Counted from the stretch's first letter, positions 51,881 to 62,035 are shown. The stretch: DNA of 64,000 nt from Iningainema tapete BLCC-T55 (GCF_014698965.1 NZ_JACXAE010000118.1:222193-286192); one strand, 5' to 3'. Notes: a model not told the origin generated them from the sequence alone. Numbers and translations: made by a program.

Positions 51881-53470
51881 TTATAAATCATTGAATTGGA
51901 AAAATATGCTACCTTTCAACAATTCTGTGTTGCTGTCGTAACTACTAAATGTTATAGACTTGAGTTGGTCGAAAAAAGGCTTGGCTACTAATTCTACCAA
52001 CTTGAGAATGGGAATTTGACGCTCGACAATCTGTTGACTTTTTGCCCAATCAAGATATAAGTAGCCTTGATTGGGTTGCGGGAATGGGGCGATACTGTCT
52101 TGAAAGTTGCGCTCGCTCACCAAGAAATTTTCCTTAGCTTTGAGTATTTCATCTATCGCCTCAAGAGAGTTAGAGAAAATTTCGTAATTACCTATATTTG
52201 TATGCGCCCCTAGCACTTTTGCTTGAAGATCAAATCTATCTTTAGTAGTTATTTTAGTCCAAGCCGAAACTTTTTGTTCGTCTATAGTGATAGAACTAGG
52301 TGTGAGTCCATTTTCCTGTGCGCGAGTATCCAACCGGTCAATTAGATTTGGTGTGTCTGGTAATTTTTCCACAACAAAAACCCAATCAGGATTTGTTTGC
52401 CCTGTGTGGGGTAACAAACCTAGAGCGTATTCACCTTGCACCCAGTTAAAAATATCCTCTTTCCAGTTTATACCCCAGCTTTGAAAATTTATAGATACAT
52501 CTTTGTGAGAACCAGAAATTGCTGCTTGTATTTGTCGCCAAAGTTGAGCTAAATTACTCTCATCTAAATTACTTAAATTACTCCCAGAAATTGCTAAACC
52601 AGCCTCTTTTGGAACATACTGTAATGCCCCTACAGTTTTAGTTGATAATTGCTCTGACGGTGACATTTCAACTTTTGCTAAAAAAGCAGTTTCTGCAAGT
52701 AATCCTTTTGGTTTTGATACTAAAGAAAGAATTTGACTATCATAGGTTTGGATTGGTAGTTGTAACCCCTGCCATTTTGCTAAGTAGGGCAGATTGAGAA
52801 AAGCTGTAGCCAGTGCTTCTTGAGGTAGTTGTTTAATAGCAAGCTGGAATCGACTAGAACTAGTTAAATTGACATCGGGTGCTTGAACATTATTAATTGC
52901 TTCTCGCAGCACTTTTGGATCGTTAGCAAATAACACAAAGCGCGAGCCAACAACTGCACTAGCAAGACGATTTTCATAAATTAACTTAACACCTTTGTAC
53001 TGTTCGACAGCCAAGTTTGCTCCAGCTAAAGCCCGCTTAGAAAACAACAGCTCTACAAACTCACTGCTTTCTGTTGGTTTAACAGTAGCTAGTGCCATAA
53101 GATACCCTGGCTGTTGTCCGTTTTCCTCATCCCGATCAATATCTAAGGTAGTAACAGCTAATGTAATTTCGTCTCCCAGCCAGGGTTGAATATCTTGACG
53201 GTAATCAATATCAGTGTGATTAAATAAAGTTTTAGTAAACTTGGATACTTCTTCCGACGGTAACTTCGGTAAACGTTCTGGATTCACTAACATTGACACC
53301 ATAACTGGTGCGCTTTTAGACACGAACATGGCAGCTTCTGGCTGTTGGCGATCGCCACTGGTAGAGCTTATTTTACTTTTACCTACCGAACCATGACAAC
53401 TGGTAAGCCCAAGCAATAGCAGTACAATGATACTAGCTGCTAGTAAACTGAAAAATGAACGCTGTTTCAT
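51881..53470 (-). CDS. DUF3352 domain lipoprotein
   Basis: This 529-residue protein has a lipoprotein signal (ASIIVLLLLGLTSCHG, lipobox LTSC) and a long DUF3352 region. Recognisable stretches are WLGDEITLAVTTLDID, GSRFVLFANDPKVLREAINN, and WVQGEYALGLLPHTGQTNPD, with FVVEKLP. It is anchored to a membrane outside the cytoplasm. The family is widespread in cyanobacteria, and its function is not established. It is monocistronic. Confidence 0.8.
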   Translation of the reverse strand: MKQRSFFSLLAASIIVLLLLGLTSCHGSVGKSKISSTSGDRQQPEAAMFVSKSAPVMVSMLVNPERLPKLPSEEVSKFTKTLFNHTDIDYRQDIQPWLGDEITLAVTTLDIDRDEENGQQPGYLMALATVKPTESSEFVELLFSKRALAGANLAVEQYKGVKLIYENRLASAVVGSRFVLFANDPKVLREAINNVQAPDVNLTSSSRFQLAIKQLPQEALATAFLNLPYLAKWQGLQLPIQTYDSQILSLVSKPKGLLAETAFLAKVEMSPSEQLSTKTVGALQYVPKEAGLAISGSNLSNLDESNLAQLWRQIQAAISGSHKDVSINFQSWGINWKEDIFNWVQGEYALGLLPHTGQTNPDWVFVVEKLPDTPNLIDRLDTRAQENGLTPSSITIDEQKVSAWTKITTKDRFDLQAKVLGAHTNIGNYEIFSNSLEAIDEILKAKENFLVSERNFQDSIAPFPQPNQGYLYLDWAKSQQIVERQIPILKLVELVAKPFFDQLKSITFSSYDSNTELLKGSIFFQFNDL

Positions 53471-53547
53471 ATTTTTTTATATAACCTGCACTTGCCAGCA
53501 AGTCGTTAATCAAATAGTTACTCAGTACATAAATACAATAACATCTT

Positions 53548-53868
53548 ATGCCGTACAGTCAATTTACACTCAAAAACCTTGTAGAAGAATTTAATTTAAC
53601 TTTGGCAGAAACAACTCGATTATTTCTCAATGTACAGCCTGTATTACCTACTGAATTATTGTCAATGACATTGCAAGATTCTCTACCTTTAGCAACAGCA
53701 ATTAATAGTGAAACCAGGGCATAATTAATTATTGCTCCATTATTGCTAGAAGTGAAAAGGAAAATGCAATATCAAATAGAAAACCAAACTTTATATATTG
53801 ATCCAGTGGAGATACCAATTGAACCAGTGGAACGATTATTAGGTATTTTTGTACAAATTCTTTCTTGA
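53548..53868 (+). pseudogene. Interrupted hypothetical gene (in-frame stop, probable internal deletion)
   Basis: One frame from ATG 53548 encodes LVEEFNLTLAETTRLFLNVQ and PLATAINSETRA. It meets TAA at 53722 and continues without shift as LIIAPLLLEVKRKMQYQIEN up to TGA 53866. The SETRA-stop-LIIAPLLLEV part matches, from memory, the SEKARSEFIIAPILLE stretch of a common cyanobacterial hypothetical family (fragment of a nuclease-like N-terminal domain). The family is longer, so an internal part is also missing. Confidence 0.5.
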
Positions 53869-53896
53869 CGGTAGAATTGCTATATTTGGTATATGA

Positions 53897-54271
53897 ATGT
53901 TGAAAAACTTTATGTCGGGAAAATTTTTTGGTCAATCCCTTCCGGAAATTAGTGTAGAGGAGCTTGCGCAACGCCTATCTTCCAACGATGGCAGCCTTCA
54001 GCTCATGGATGTACGCGAACCACAAGAGGTTAATGTTGCCCAGATTAAGGGCTTCGTCAACTTACCTTTGAGCCAATTTGACTCTTGGGCTGAGCAAATT
54101 CCTACCCGTTTTGATCCTCATGCTGAAACCCTTGTACTTTGCCACCACGGCGTCCGTTCTGCGCAAATGTGTCATTGGCTCATAACACAAGGATTTACAA
54201 ATGTCAAGAACATAGCTGGAGGTATTGATGCCTACTCCATGCAGGTTGACCCTTCTATTCCCTTGTATTAA
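53897..54271 (+). CDS. Rhodanese-like domain protein
   Basis: This protein of about 120 residues is a single rhodanese domain: ISVEELAQRLSSN, QLMDVREPQEVNVAQIKG, and the active loop CHHGVRSAQM with the catalytic Cys. It moves sulfane sulfur to an acceptor or is a redox/phosphate-binding relative. The start could be at 53897 or at the ATG at 53912 (MSGKFFG). It lies 268 bp upstream of hrcA in the same orientation. Confidence 0.85.
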   Translation: MLKNFMSGKFFGQSLPEISVEELAQRLSSNDGSLQLMDVREPQEVNVAQIKGFVNLPLSQFDSWAEQIPTRFDPHAETLVLCHHGVRSAQMCHWLITQGFTNVKNIAGGIDAYSMQVDPSIPLY

Positions 54272-54539
54272 TCCAGCCTAGTGACAAAAATTCGTAGCCT
54301 CAAATACAGCAATTTGGCGCAAATTTTGTAAAGATATATAATTATATGGTATGTACTGGCACTACGTACCAAAATAGTCGAAATACTTGTGCTGTATAAT
54401 ACAGCATTTTCACAGGGCGTCACAGAGAATTTAGTTTTACTTATTTATACAGAAGATAATAATTTATTATTCTGCTTTACTAAATATTAATCATTTTTTC
54501 AGAATTTACTTAAAATACGCCTTTAGTAAAATATTCTAT

Positions 54540-55631
54540 ATGCAAGTCCAACTAACCAATCGACAACAGCATATACTTTGGGCAACGGTACGTCACTATA
54601 TTGCGACAGCTGAGCCTGTTGGTTCTAAAGCTCTGGTAGAAGAGTACAAGCTGGGTGTGAGCTCGGCTACCATTCGCAATACTATGGGCGTATTAGAAAA
54701 AGTTGGTTTACTCTACCAACCCCATACATCCGCAGGAAGAGTACCCTCTGATTCCGGCTATCGGATTTATGTAGATCAACTAATTACACCATCAGAAACT
54801 TTAGCACGAAAGGTAGAGGTTGAACTACAAAGCAACCTTAACTGGGAAGATTGGAGTTTAGAAGCTTTACTGCAAGGATCAGCGCATATCCTCGCAACTT
54901 TAAGTGGGTGCATTAGCTTGATTACTATGCCACAAAACACCCCAACAGCATTGTTGCGACATTTGCAACTAGTACCAATCGAAACTGGACGAATCATGCT
55001 GATTGTGGTTACGGATAATTATGAGACACATTCGGCAGTAATGGATTTGCCTTCAGCCGAGGAAGAAGCAAAACCGGATGCAGAAGTTGTTGAGCGTGAG
55101 TTGCAGATTGTTTCTAATTTTCTCAATACTCACTTGCGAGGCAAAAGTATAGCAGAATTAACTACTCTTGACTGGAGTAAATTAGACTGGGAGTTTCAAT
55201 GCTATGGTGAATATTTGAAAAAATCACTCGCTGAACTAATTCGTCGTACTCATACGACAGCTTCTACACAAATTATGGTTCGCGGTGTGACGGAGGTTTT
55301 GCGCTTACCAGAGTTTTCCCAACTACAGCAAGTACAGACTCTGATTCAGCTTTTAGAGGAAGAACAACAGCAACTGTGGAACCTGATATTTGAGGAACCA
55401 GAGGCGGTGATGGCGGATAAACCACGAGTAACGGTTCGTATTGGTGCAGAAAACCCTCTCGAACCTATACGTACCTGTTCCCTAATTTCGACTAACTATC
55501 GTCGCGGTTCGATACCAGTAGGTAGTGTGGGAGTTTTAGGTCCAACACGCCTAAATTATGAAGATGCGATCGCCGTAGTTGGTGCTACTGCTGATTATCT
55601 ATCGGGGGCTTTAAGTAATTTCAACCCCTAG
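54540..55631 (+). CDS. hrcA: Heat-inducible transcription repressor HrcA
   Basis: This 363-residue repressor acts on the groESL/groEL heat-shock genes through CIRCE operators. The N-terminal winged helix reads [20 protein letters not shown] and [19 protein letters not shown], followed by [20 protein letters not shown]. The C-terminal GAF-like domain ends with [20 protein letters not shown]. No CIRCE element is visible in the window. It is the only heat-shock regulator here. Confidence 0.95.
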   Translation: MQVQLTNRQQHILWATVRHYIATAEPVGSKALVEEYKLGVSSATIRNTMGVLEKVGLLYQPHTSAGRVPSDSGYRIYVDQLITPSETLARKVEVELQSNLNWEDWSLEALLQGSAHILATLSGCISLITMPQNTPTALLRHLQLVPIETGRIMLIVVTDNYETHSAVMDLPSAEEEAKPDAEVVERELQIVSNFLNTHLRGKSIAELTTLDWSKLDWEFQCYGEYLKKSLAELIRRTHTTASTQIMVRGVTEVLRLPEFSQLQQVQTLIQLLEEEQQQLWNLIFEEPEAVMADKPRVTVRIGAENPLEPIRTCSLISTNYRRGSIPVGSVGVLGPTRLNYEDAIAVVGATADYLSGALSNFNP

Positions 55632-55734
55632 TGGGATTTATGATTATTCAGCTTTCCTTAAGGTATAAAATCGTGATAACTCATACTGGGTAAGAGTTGT
55701 ACTACCACCCCATAGGAATTAAATAAATCAAATT

Positions 55735-56403
55735 ATGGTAAGAAAAACTGCCTTCTGGCTATTGTGGCTAGGGTTGATTACCTACGCATTTCTCTTTGCC
55801 CCTCCAAATCAACCCAATACATTAGAGTTAATTAAAAATCTTTCCACTGGTCAGTGGCAGGGCATTAACCCCTTAGTTGTGGCATTATTTAACATTATGG
55901 GTATCTGGCCTCTCATCTATAGTGCCTTGTTGTTTTTCGATGGCAGAGAGCAAAAAATACCTGCTTGGCCTTTCGCCGCATTTTCTTTTGGAGTGGGAGC
56001 ATTTGCACTTTTACCCTACTTAGCCTTACGGGAACCAAATCAACAGTTCTCAGGTAAAAAGAATTTCTTTTTAGCGATCCTAGATGCGCGTATAACTGGT
56101 ATTGTCCTAACTATAGGCGCAGCTATTATAGTTGCCTATGGCATCAAGGTCGGAGATTGGGGAGATTTTGTCCAACAGTGGCAAACTAGCCGCTTCATTC
56201 ACGTCATGAGTTTAGATTTTTGTCTACTTTGCCTGTTGTTTCCTGCACTGCTTGGAGATGATATGGCACGAAGAGGGATAAAAAATCACCAGATGTTTTG
56301 GTTAGGATTTTTACCTTTATTTGGTCCGTTGATTTATTTGTGTGTACGTCCACCTCTACCAGAAAGTGCACAAACAGTAACGCAACAACCTGTAGGTTCG
56401 TAG
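55735..56403 (+). CDS. Cyanobacterial multi-span membrane protein, tandem paralog 1
   Basis: This 222-residue protein has about six membrane segments. Shared motifs are WLLWLGLITYAFLFAPPNQP, LPYLALREPNQQFSGKK, and LLFPALLGDDMARRGIKN. It ends PLIYLCVRPPLPES. I recall similar proteins as conserved cyanobacterial/chloroplast membrane proteins without a proven function. The paralog 56428-57072 follows 24 bp downstream, forming an operon. Confidence 0.75.
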   Translation: MVRKTAFWLLWLGLITYAFLFAPPNQPNTLELIKNLSTGQWQGINPLVVALFNIMGIWPLIYSALLFFDGREQKIPAWPFAAFSFGVGAFALLPYLALREPNQQFSGKKNFFLAILDARITGIVLTIGAAIIVAYGIKVGDWGDFVQQWQTSRFIHVMSLDFCLLCLLFPALLGDDMARRGIKNHQMFWLGFLPLFGPLIYLCVRPPLPESAQTVTQQPVGS

Positions 56404-56427
56404 TAGCGCTTTATCGCAACCAATAAT

Positions 56428-57072
56428 ATGACTGGAAAAATTGCACTTTGGTTATTATGGGCTGGATTTATAGCTTATATTTTGCTGCTAGCCCCCCCAC
56501 TACATTTAGAGGAAACACTAACATTATTGAAAAATATCATTACTCTAAATTGGGTGGAGGTAAATCCAATCATCCTATCGTTATTTGCTCTGGTTGGTAT
56601 CTGGCTACTAATTTACAGTGGTCTTCTGTTTATTGATGGTAAGATGCAGTGGATTCCTTTCTGGCCATTTGCCTTAGCATCAGTGGGTTCTGGTGTGCTT
56701 GGTCTTTTACCTTATCTAGCTCTTCGTGAACCGAATCAAGAATTTTCTGGGCAAAAAGACGCTTTTTTGAAACTGCTAGATTCTCGCTTTTTTGGTATTA
56801 TCTTGAGTTTAAACACAATCGGTTTACTATTAAGTGCTTTGCTCTTAGGTAATTGGCAAGATTATTGGCAACAGTTTCTTACTGACAAGTTTATCAATGG
56901 GATGAGCTTGGCTTTCTGCCTGTTTTGCCTATTATTTCCCACTGTACTTGGTGATGATATGGCACGTCGTAGATGGAATAATCCCCCACTGTTTTGGGCT
57001 ACTGCAATTGTGCCGCTAATTGGTCCACTTGCTTATCTGTGCTTGCGTCCTCCACTAAGGGAATCTTTTTAA
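56428..57072 (+). CDS. Cyanobacterial multi-span membrane protein, tandem paralog 2
   Basis: This 214-residue membrane protein is clearly a duplicate of the preceding gene (LLPYLALREPNQEFSGQKDA; LFPTVLGDDMARRRWNN; AYLCLRPPLRES). Conservation of the REPNQ-FSG and GDDMARR motifs in both copies points to functional residues on loops. Its end overlaps the convergent crtW gene by 4 bp. Confidence 0.75.
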   Translation: MTGKIALWLLWAGFIAYILLLAPPLHLEETLTLLKNIITLNWVEVNPIILSLFALVGIWLLIYSGLLFIDGKMQWIPFWPFALASVGSGVLGLLPYLALREPNQEFSGQKDAFLKLLDSRFFGIILSLNTIGLLLSALLLGNWQDYWQQFLTDKFINGMSLAFCLFCLLFPTVLGDDMARRRWNNPPLFWATAIVPLIGPLAYLCLRPPLRESF

Positions 57073-57827
57073 TTTGTAAATCTTAGCTTGTAAGCGGATG
57101 GTAACTTCCACCAAGGAAGATGAGGATATTGGTGATGTTCCTCGTGGTAGCCAAAATGATAGCAGGTGATGAATGACCACCACATTGGGTTTGCGATCGT
57201 TTGAGCGCGATGAGGTTCGCTATAACCACCTTCTGGCTCTTTATGAGTCAGGTAGGTACCAAAATAAAATAACTGTACTGAACTCAAAAGCGAAGGGATA
57301 ACCCAAAAGTAATTTAAATTTGCTTGGGGGATATGAAGTACGTAATTGGCGATGTTGTAGATAATCATTAAGGTGAGAATTTGCTGCCAATTGAAGTACC
57401 CCTTCATAAAATGGAAATACCAGGCAAAGAAGTTTTTATGTTTACCGTCGTGAAAATCTGGATCTGTTTGGCTGGCTGGATGGCGGTGATGTACATGGTG
57501 TTTTTTCAACAATTCCTTATATGGTAAGCAGCCATAAAGTGTTAAGCTTATCGAACCAATTAAATGATTAATGTTGCTATTTCCAGGAAGTACCACTCCA
57601 TGCATGGCATCATGAGCAGTAATGAATAATCCTGTAAACAGAAAAGTTTGCCAAAATAGGGCAAGCAATATATTAAAAAAGTTTAATTTAGATACATCTA
57701 CCAAAAGTAATAAAATTAAGCTTGTTGACCAAACCCCAATCACGAGTAGAGCAATGAATACTCCTGCCCTACTTGATAAATGAGGGACTTTTACCGGATA
57801 ACTAGATAGATGTTCTGATTGGGTCAC
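57069..57827 (-). CDS. crtW: Beta-carotene ketolase
   Basis: This 252-residue membrane di-iron oxygenase adds keto groups to beta-ionone rings, making echinenone, canthaxanthin or ketolated myxoxanthophyll precursors. The histidine clusters are HDAMH (about 68-72), HHVHHRH (about 110-116) and HEEHHQYPHLPWW near the C-terminus. The length fits CrtW and not CrtO. It converges on the paralog membrane gene with a 4-bp overlap. Confidence 0.93.
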   Translation of the reverse strand: MTQSEHLSSYPVKVPHLSSRAGVFIALLVIGVWSTSLILLLLVDVSKLNFFNILLALFWQTFLFTGLFITAHDAMHGVVLPGNSNINHLIGSISLTLYGCLPYKELLKKHHVHHRHPASQTDPDFHDGKHKNFFAWYFHFMKGYFNWQQILTLMIIYNIANYVLHIPQANLNYFWVIPSLLSSVQLFYFGTYLTHKEPEGGYSEPHRAQTIANPMWWSFITCYHFGYHEEHHQYPHLPWWKLPSAYKLRFTN

Positions 57828-58155
57828 AACTTTACTCCGAATAATGACTTACGTAAAACCAGATTTTTGACATAACAAATTACACTAACTACTAGACATA
57901 ACAATTTTGCCTGCGGTTAGTGTTGTGCATTAGATAACACTAGCACTTTAGCTTAAATTATGTAGAAATGTTAAGAAGTTTTAAATAAAATTACAACAAA
58001 TACCGTACCATTGGTATCGAAGTTAGCTAAAATTGCTATGGTTAAGGTAGTCAGGAGTTAGAATATAGCGGTTTTCAATGTGAGGCAGAGCCTCAGTTCA
58101 AACATTCCAAGTCTCTGACTTGGAATGAGAACAGGCTCCTGACTCCTGACTCCTA
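57828..58155. other. Spacer upstream of crtW with a dispersed repeat
   Basis: This A/T-rich spacer presumably carries the crtW promoter. From about 58081 it contains GAGGCAGAGCCTC and ATTCCAAGTCTCTGACTTGGAAT inverted repeats plus CTCCTGACTCCTGACTCCT heptamers. I see no gene. Confidence 0.55.
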
Positions 58156-58365
58156 TTAATATGAAACGAGGTGAAATAAATCACGTACTACGCTGTAGCC
58201 GTTTAAGTCCCAAAGTAGGTAAGCCAGAAAACCAATCATCGCTAAACGTCCTTGCCAAAGTTCAGATTGAGGAGTAAATCCTGGCTTAACTGCGTTGCGA
58301 TCGCTACCATTGTAAGCCTTTTCAGTAGCATCAGTAGGATAGTTTCCCGAAGTTTGATTTGCCAT
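58156..58365 (-). CDS. hli: High-light-inducible protein (CAB/ELIP/HLIP family)
   Basis: This 69-residue thylakoid protein has a single chlorophyll-binding helix containing ELWQGRLAMIGFLAYLLWDL. The ELWQGRLAM core corresponds to the CAB ExxxGRxAM-type motif. Hlips bind chlorophyll and carotenoids and protect photosystem assembly under light stress. The N-terminus is polar with no targeting signal. A light-responsive promoter would be expected in the 225-bp spacer 58366-58590, but no motif was identified. Confidence 0.9.
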   Translation of the reverse strand: MANQTSGNYPTDATEKAYNGSDRNAVKPGFTPQSELWQGRLAMIGFLAYLLWDLNGYSVVRDLFHLVSY

Positions 58366-58590
58366 TGTTAATTTTCCTAAATAATTATTACATCTCCTAT
58401 ACTATTAAGCTTTCTACTGCGTGGTATCTGTCTGTAGTGCCAAAGTATCAGCAAGCCCAAAGGATGATATTTGTCAGATAAACCAATGTTCTTATATTTA
58501 CTATTTTTGAAAAATCTAACGCTAGTCGGAAGGTTTCCTAAATGTGATTGCTCAAACTGATAGAAAGTATAGTGTTTCTTAATTAAAGAT

Positions 58591-59409
58591 ATGGCTCCTA
58601 CGGTACTAATTACAGGTGCTTCTCAAGGTATTGGTAAGGCAACAGCTTTGTTATTTGCGCGTAAAGGATATGACCTTGTACTTGCAGCTCGTCAAGTTGA
58701 CCGTTTAGAAAGTGTTGCACAGGAGGTGCAAAGCCTTGGACGTACAGCACCTTTGGTAGTTTCTTGTGATGTCACAGATCCAGCACAAGTGAAAACATTG
58801 GTAGAAAAAGCGTTGGATCATTATGGTAATATTGACGTGCTGGTGAACAATGCAGGCGTTTTTGCAGAAGGACCAGTGGAAGCGTTTTCTCTGGAAGATT
58901 GGCATCGGGTAATAGACTTGAATTTATGGGGGTATATCCACACCATTAATGCTCTTCTACCTCATTTCCTTCAGCGCCGAACTGGAACTATAGTTAATTT
59001 GAGTTCCATTGCTGGCAAAGTACCCAATCCTTATTTAGTTGTATATTGTACAAGTAAGTTTGCTGTCACCGGAATGACACAAGCTTTGCACGCGGAATTA
59101 AAGCCCAAAGGTATTCACGTTTGTGGCATTCACCCAAATTTGATTAAAAGTAGTTTGATGGAAAGGGCAGTTTTCCGAGGAAAAGACGAGGAGGATATTC
59201 AAAGCCGTCGCGATCAACTCAACAATGTGCTGAAAGTTCCCGTAGTGGAAAAGCCTGAGGATGTGGCAAATGCGATTTGGGATGCTCTTATGAATCAGAA
59301 GTCTGAGATCATGGTTGGTTCTGCGGGTATGTCACAGGGGCTGGATCGGTTATTCCCAGGCTTAGTGCAGTGGCTTTCTGGAATCACTTTTAAGAATAAG
59401 GATAAATAG
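58591..59409 (+). CDS. Short-chain dehydrogenase/reductase (SDR)
   Basis: This 272-residue oxidoreductase of the classical SDR family has the NAD(P)-binding TGASQGIG at residues 9-16 and NNAG at 86-89. The catalytic triad includes Tyr152 and Lys156 (VYCTSKFAVTG) with Ser near 138. The substrate is unknown. It is a single gene preceded by a 225-bp spacer. Confidence 0.88.
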   Translation: MAPTVLITGASQGIGKATALLFARKGYDLVLAARQVDRLESVAQEVQSLGRTAPLVVSCDVTDPAQVKTLVEKALDHYGNIDVLVNNAGVFAEGPVEAFSLEDWHRVIDLNLWGYIHTINALLPHFLQRRTGTIVNLSSIAGKVPNPYLVVYCTSKFAVTGMTQALHAELKPKGIHVCGIHPNLIKSSLMERAVFRGKDEEDIQSRRDQLNNVLKVPVVEKPEDVANAIWDALMNQKSEIMVGSAGMSQGLDRLFPGLVQWLSGITFKNKDK

Positions 59410-59450
59410 GAGTCAGGACAAAGGAGTCAGGAGTCAGGAGTTAGGAAAAG
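59405..59450. repeat. Heptamer repeats GGAGTCA
   Basis: GGAGTCAGGAC, GGAGTCAGGAGTCAGGAG and related units follow the SDR gene, a short tandem repeat type common in cyanobacteria. Confidence 0.7.
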
Positions 59451-60226
59451 CGAGACGGGAGATAGGAGAACAGTATTTTCATATAATGCGAGTTGCGATC
59501 GCGATCGCGTATCGGGATGAGAATCGCAAACTCTGTTCCCTTGCCCAATTCTGAATTACAACTCAAGCTTCCACTATGCTTTTCCACTACAATTTGACGG
59601 GCAATGGTAATCCCAATCCCGTCCCTCAATCGCATTTGCCAGCAGATTCATAAAAACTTGTGTTCGATAAACATAATTAATTGAGGTAACGGGTATCTCA
59701 ACTGAGTCTTCGACTGGAATGGAGCGTCCAAACGTGTTTATTTCCTTCCCTAAAACAGATATCGCTTTTATCATCAATTGATTATTTTTGAGTAAGATTA
59801 AAGCGCATTTTGAAGCTCCTGCATTCTCAGTTACCACTTGCATCAACATCGAGAGCAACTTGTCAAGCTCGATTTAACGAGAAAGAGTTTGAGAAGCTTT
59901 GACGACACTCGGGAAAACTTATGCCCAACGACTTGAGAATTTGCAAGCCCATCTTGACAGCTTCCTGCATCATTCCCTGTCCTTGATAAGCGTTATGATA
60001 ATTTTCTAAGTTGTAGGATTGGACGATTCCTGGTAGGTTGAGGTTTTTGGCAATGGTGTACTGATTGCGAAACTGGACTAGTTCGCGCTCAGCTGGGATA
60101 TTCACTCCGCATCATTTTGATGACAACAGGTTGTTGATCTTGTTCTCTAATTCCCCGGTAGACTAGAGTTTTCGTGCCTGCGTAAATTTGCGTAATAATT
60201 TTGTATCCAGCTATCCCTGTTGCCAT
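59441..60226 (-). pseudogene. Collapsed multidomain Ser/Thr kinase-ATPase-GAF-histidine kinase gene
   Basis: From ATG 60226 the first codons match the N-terminus of giant cyanobacterial Ser/Thr kinase/histidine kinase proteins (GIAGYKIITQIYAGTKTLVY, then RGIREQDQQPVVIK). A frameshift near 60105 leads to LVQFRNQYTIAKNLNLPGIV. The sequence then jumps to an AAA-region end (GQGMMQEAVKMGLQILKSLG), to a GAF start (LMQVVTENAGASKCALILLK), and finally to HATPase pieces (VFMNLLANAIE; ITIARQIVVEKHSGSL). Members have around 1800-2000 residues; only about 260 codons remain. Several deletions and frameshifts make it dead. Confidence 0.8.
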
Positions 60227-60298
60227 TGCTTCACCTGCATCACTGCTTTCAAGTTTATTTTTCCCAGAAACAGTTTGAGGTTAACTATATATAATACA

Positions 60299-60330
60299 AT
60301 GAACCGCCAAGACGCCAAGTTCGCCAAGTT
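60299..60330. repeat. GAACCGCCAAGACGCCAAG element
   Basis: Same dispersed sequence as at 133-160, here with CGCCAAGTTCGCCAAG. It lies just beyond the end of the radical SAM gene. Confidence 0.7.
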
Positions 60331-60335
60331 TTTAA

Positions 60336-62003
60336 CTACGATAACAACTGTAGATGCTCGGAGGGTGGTTTGTCTAAGATTTGGTGGGATGAGTTGAAAT
60401 GACTGGTGGCATCGGCTAGGTGTTTTAGTAGTGTAGGCTGTGGTAAGGGTCCAAGTAAGTGATTCCAGGGTAATATTTGTTCTGTTGACCAGTAGGTATG
60501 TACGTAAAAGTCTAGGGGAGGGATTTTTCCTTGGAGTTGTTTGAAGGCGCGTTTGTAGCTTCCTAGTGAGTCGCCGTAGTCACGGGTAAGTTCTAGGAGT
60601 TGAGATAGGCGGCGATCGCCTCTTGATAACAATGCTTGAATTATTGACCAATTGTAACTTTCTGGGCGAAAATCTATCCCTTGGGGTTTGAGTTGTTTTT
60701 GTAGAAGTTGTAAGCGTTTTTCTGCTTGAGGATTGACGCCAAACCATTGAAATGGTGTGTGTGCTTTGGGGACAAAGGTGCTGCATCCTAATGTTAAGCG
60801 TAATCCAGGAGCGGCTTTTTTGAGGAGGCGCATCATTGCTACGGTTTGTTCTAAATCCTCTGGTTGTTCACCGGGAATTCCTACCATTCCATAGAGTTTC
60901 AAATTTGTTAATCCACCTGCTTTGGCGTTGACTGCTGCTGTAATGATTTCGTCGTTATGCAGCTTTTTGTTGATGATTTGGCGTAATTTTTCTGAACCGC
61001 TTTCTACGGCAATGGTAAGCGATCGCGTGTCTCTTTTCGCTAAAGTTCTTGCTAAGTGTTCTGTTACTGTATTAGTTCTTACTGAGGCAAGCGAGAGACG
61101 TACATCATCGTACTTCGGCTGACTAATATAGTCTAGTAACTTGTCAAACTCTGGATGCTGGGTTATGGAAGCACCGAGTAATCCCAATCGATTTGTGACT
61201 GCTAAACCTTTTTCAATTGCCGGAATTAATGAATCTTCAAGACTTGCTGTTCTAAATGGTAATGTGAGATAACTAGCCAGACAGAAACGGCACATTTCTG
61301 GACAACTTCTCACTACTTCCACCATATAAATGTTTTCCCACGCCGCTTTTTCTGTTACTACCGTTGATGCGGAGAGGACATTTCCTCGGTAAGTTTGCTT
61401 TTGCACTACGGGGGGAACTGAACGGTGGGTTGGTTGAATTGCTTTGATTGCACCATCTGGTGCATGATACTCTACATTATATAAAGAAGGAACGTAGACG
61501 CCGGGAACTTGTGCTAGTGCTGTTAGTTGAGTTAGGCGATCGGCTTTTCTAACTTCTTTATAAGCTGCGATAAAATCTCCTAGCAAATTTTCGCCATCAC
61601 CGAGCAAAATTACATCAAAGAAATCCGCAAAAGGTTCGGGGTTGGCTGTGAGGACGGGACCGCCACCAAAAATTATGGGATGATTATCATCACGGAAACT
61701 TGCGCGAATGGGAACTTCTAAAGATTCCAGCAGGTTCAAAATATTAACGTAATCCAGTTCCCAAGACAGGGAAAAGCCGAATAATTCCGGCTTTCTCGGT
61801 AATTGTTGACGAGTATCGGTAAACAGGCGACTAACCTGCACATCTTTTCGCATTGCCAAAGTTGCCCATACCACCTGATAGCCAAGGCTAGTGATACCCA
61901 CACTATACTCATTGGGAAAGGCAAAGATGGTGGGGATAGCGTCGGTATCGGGGGTGGCAGGGGTAAATAAAAGGCGTTCAGCAGTAAATACAGAGGATGT
62001 CAC
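60336..62003 (-). CDS. B12-binding-domain radical SAM protein (TIGR03960-like)
   Basis: In 555 residues the N-terminal part resembles a degenerate B12-binding fold (YSVGITSLGYQVVWATLAMR, FGGGPVLTANPEPFADFFDV). The radical SAM domain has the CxxxCxxC cluster motif in CPEMCRFCLASY, then TIAVESGSEKLRQIINKKL and LYGMVGIPGEQPEDL. Related proteins occur in many cyanobacteria and firmicutes, but the reaction is not known to me. It is transcribed alone. Confidence 0.85.
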   Translation of the reverse strand: MTSSVFTAERLLFTPATPDTDAIPTIFAFPNEYSVGITSLGYQVVWATLAMRKDVQVSRLFTDTRQQLPRKPELFGFSLSWELDYVNILNLLESLEVPIRASFRDDNHPIIFGGGPVLTANPEPFADFFDVILLGDGENLLGDFIAAYKEVRKADRLTQLTALAQVPGVYVPSLYNVEYHAPDGAIKAIQPTHRSVPPVVQKQTYRGNVLSASTVVTEKAAWENIYMVEVVRSCPEMCRFCLASYLTLPFRTASLEDSLIPAIEKGLAVTNRLGLLGASITQHPEFDKLLDYISQPKYDDVRLSLASVRTNTVTEHLARTLAKRDTRSLTIAVESGSEKLRQIINKKLHNDEIITAAVNAKAGGLTNLKLYGMVGIPGEQPEDLEQTVAMMRLLKKAAPGLRLTLGCSTFVPKAHTPFQWFGVNPQAEKRLQLLQKQLKPQGIDFRPESYNWSIIQALLSRGDRRLSQLLELTRDYGDSLGSYKRAFKQLQGKIPPLDFYVHTYWSTEQILPWNHLLGPLPQPTLLKHLADATSHFNSSHQILDKPPSEHLQLLS

Positions 62004-62035
62004 AGGCTTTTGTCAGCTATGCTTTTAGCTTGAAG

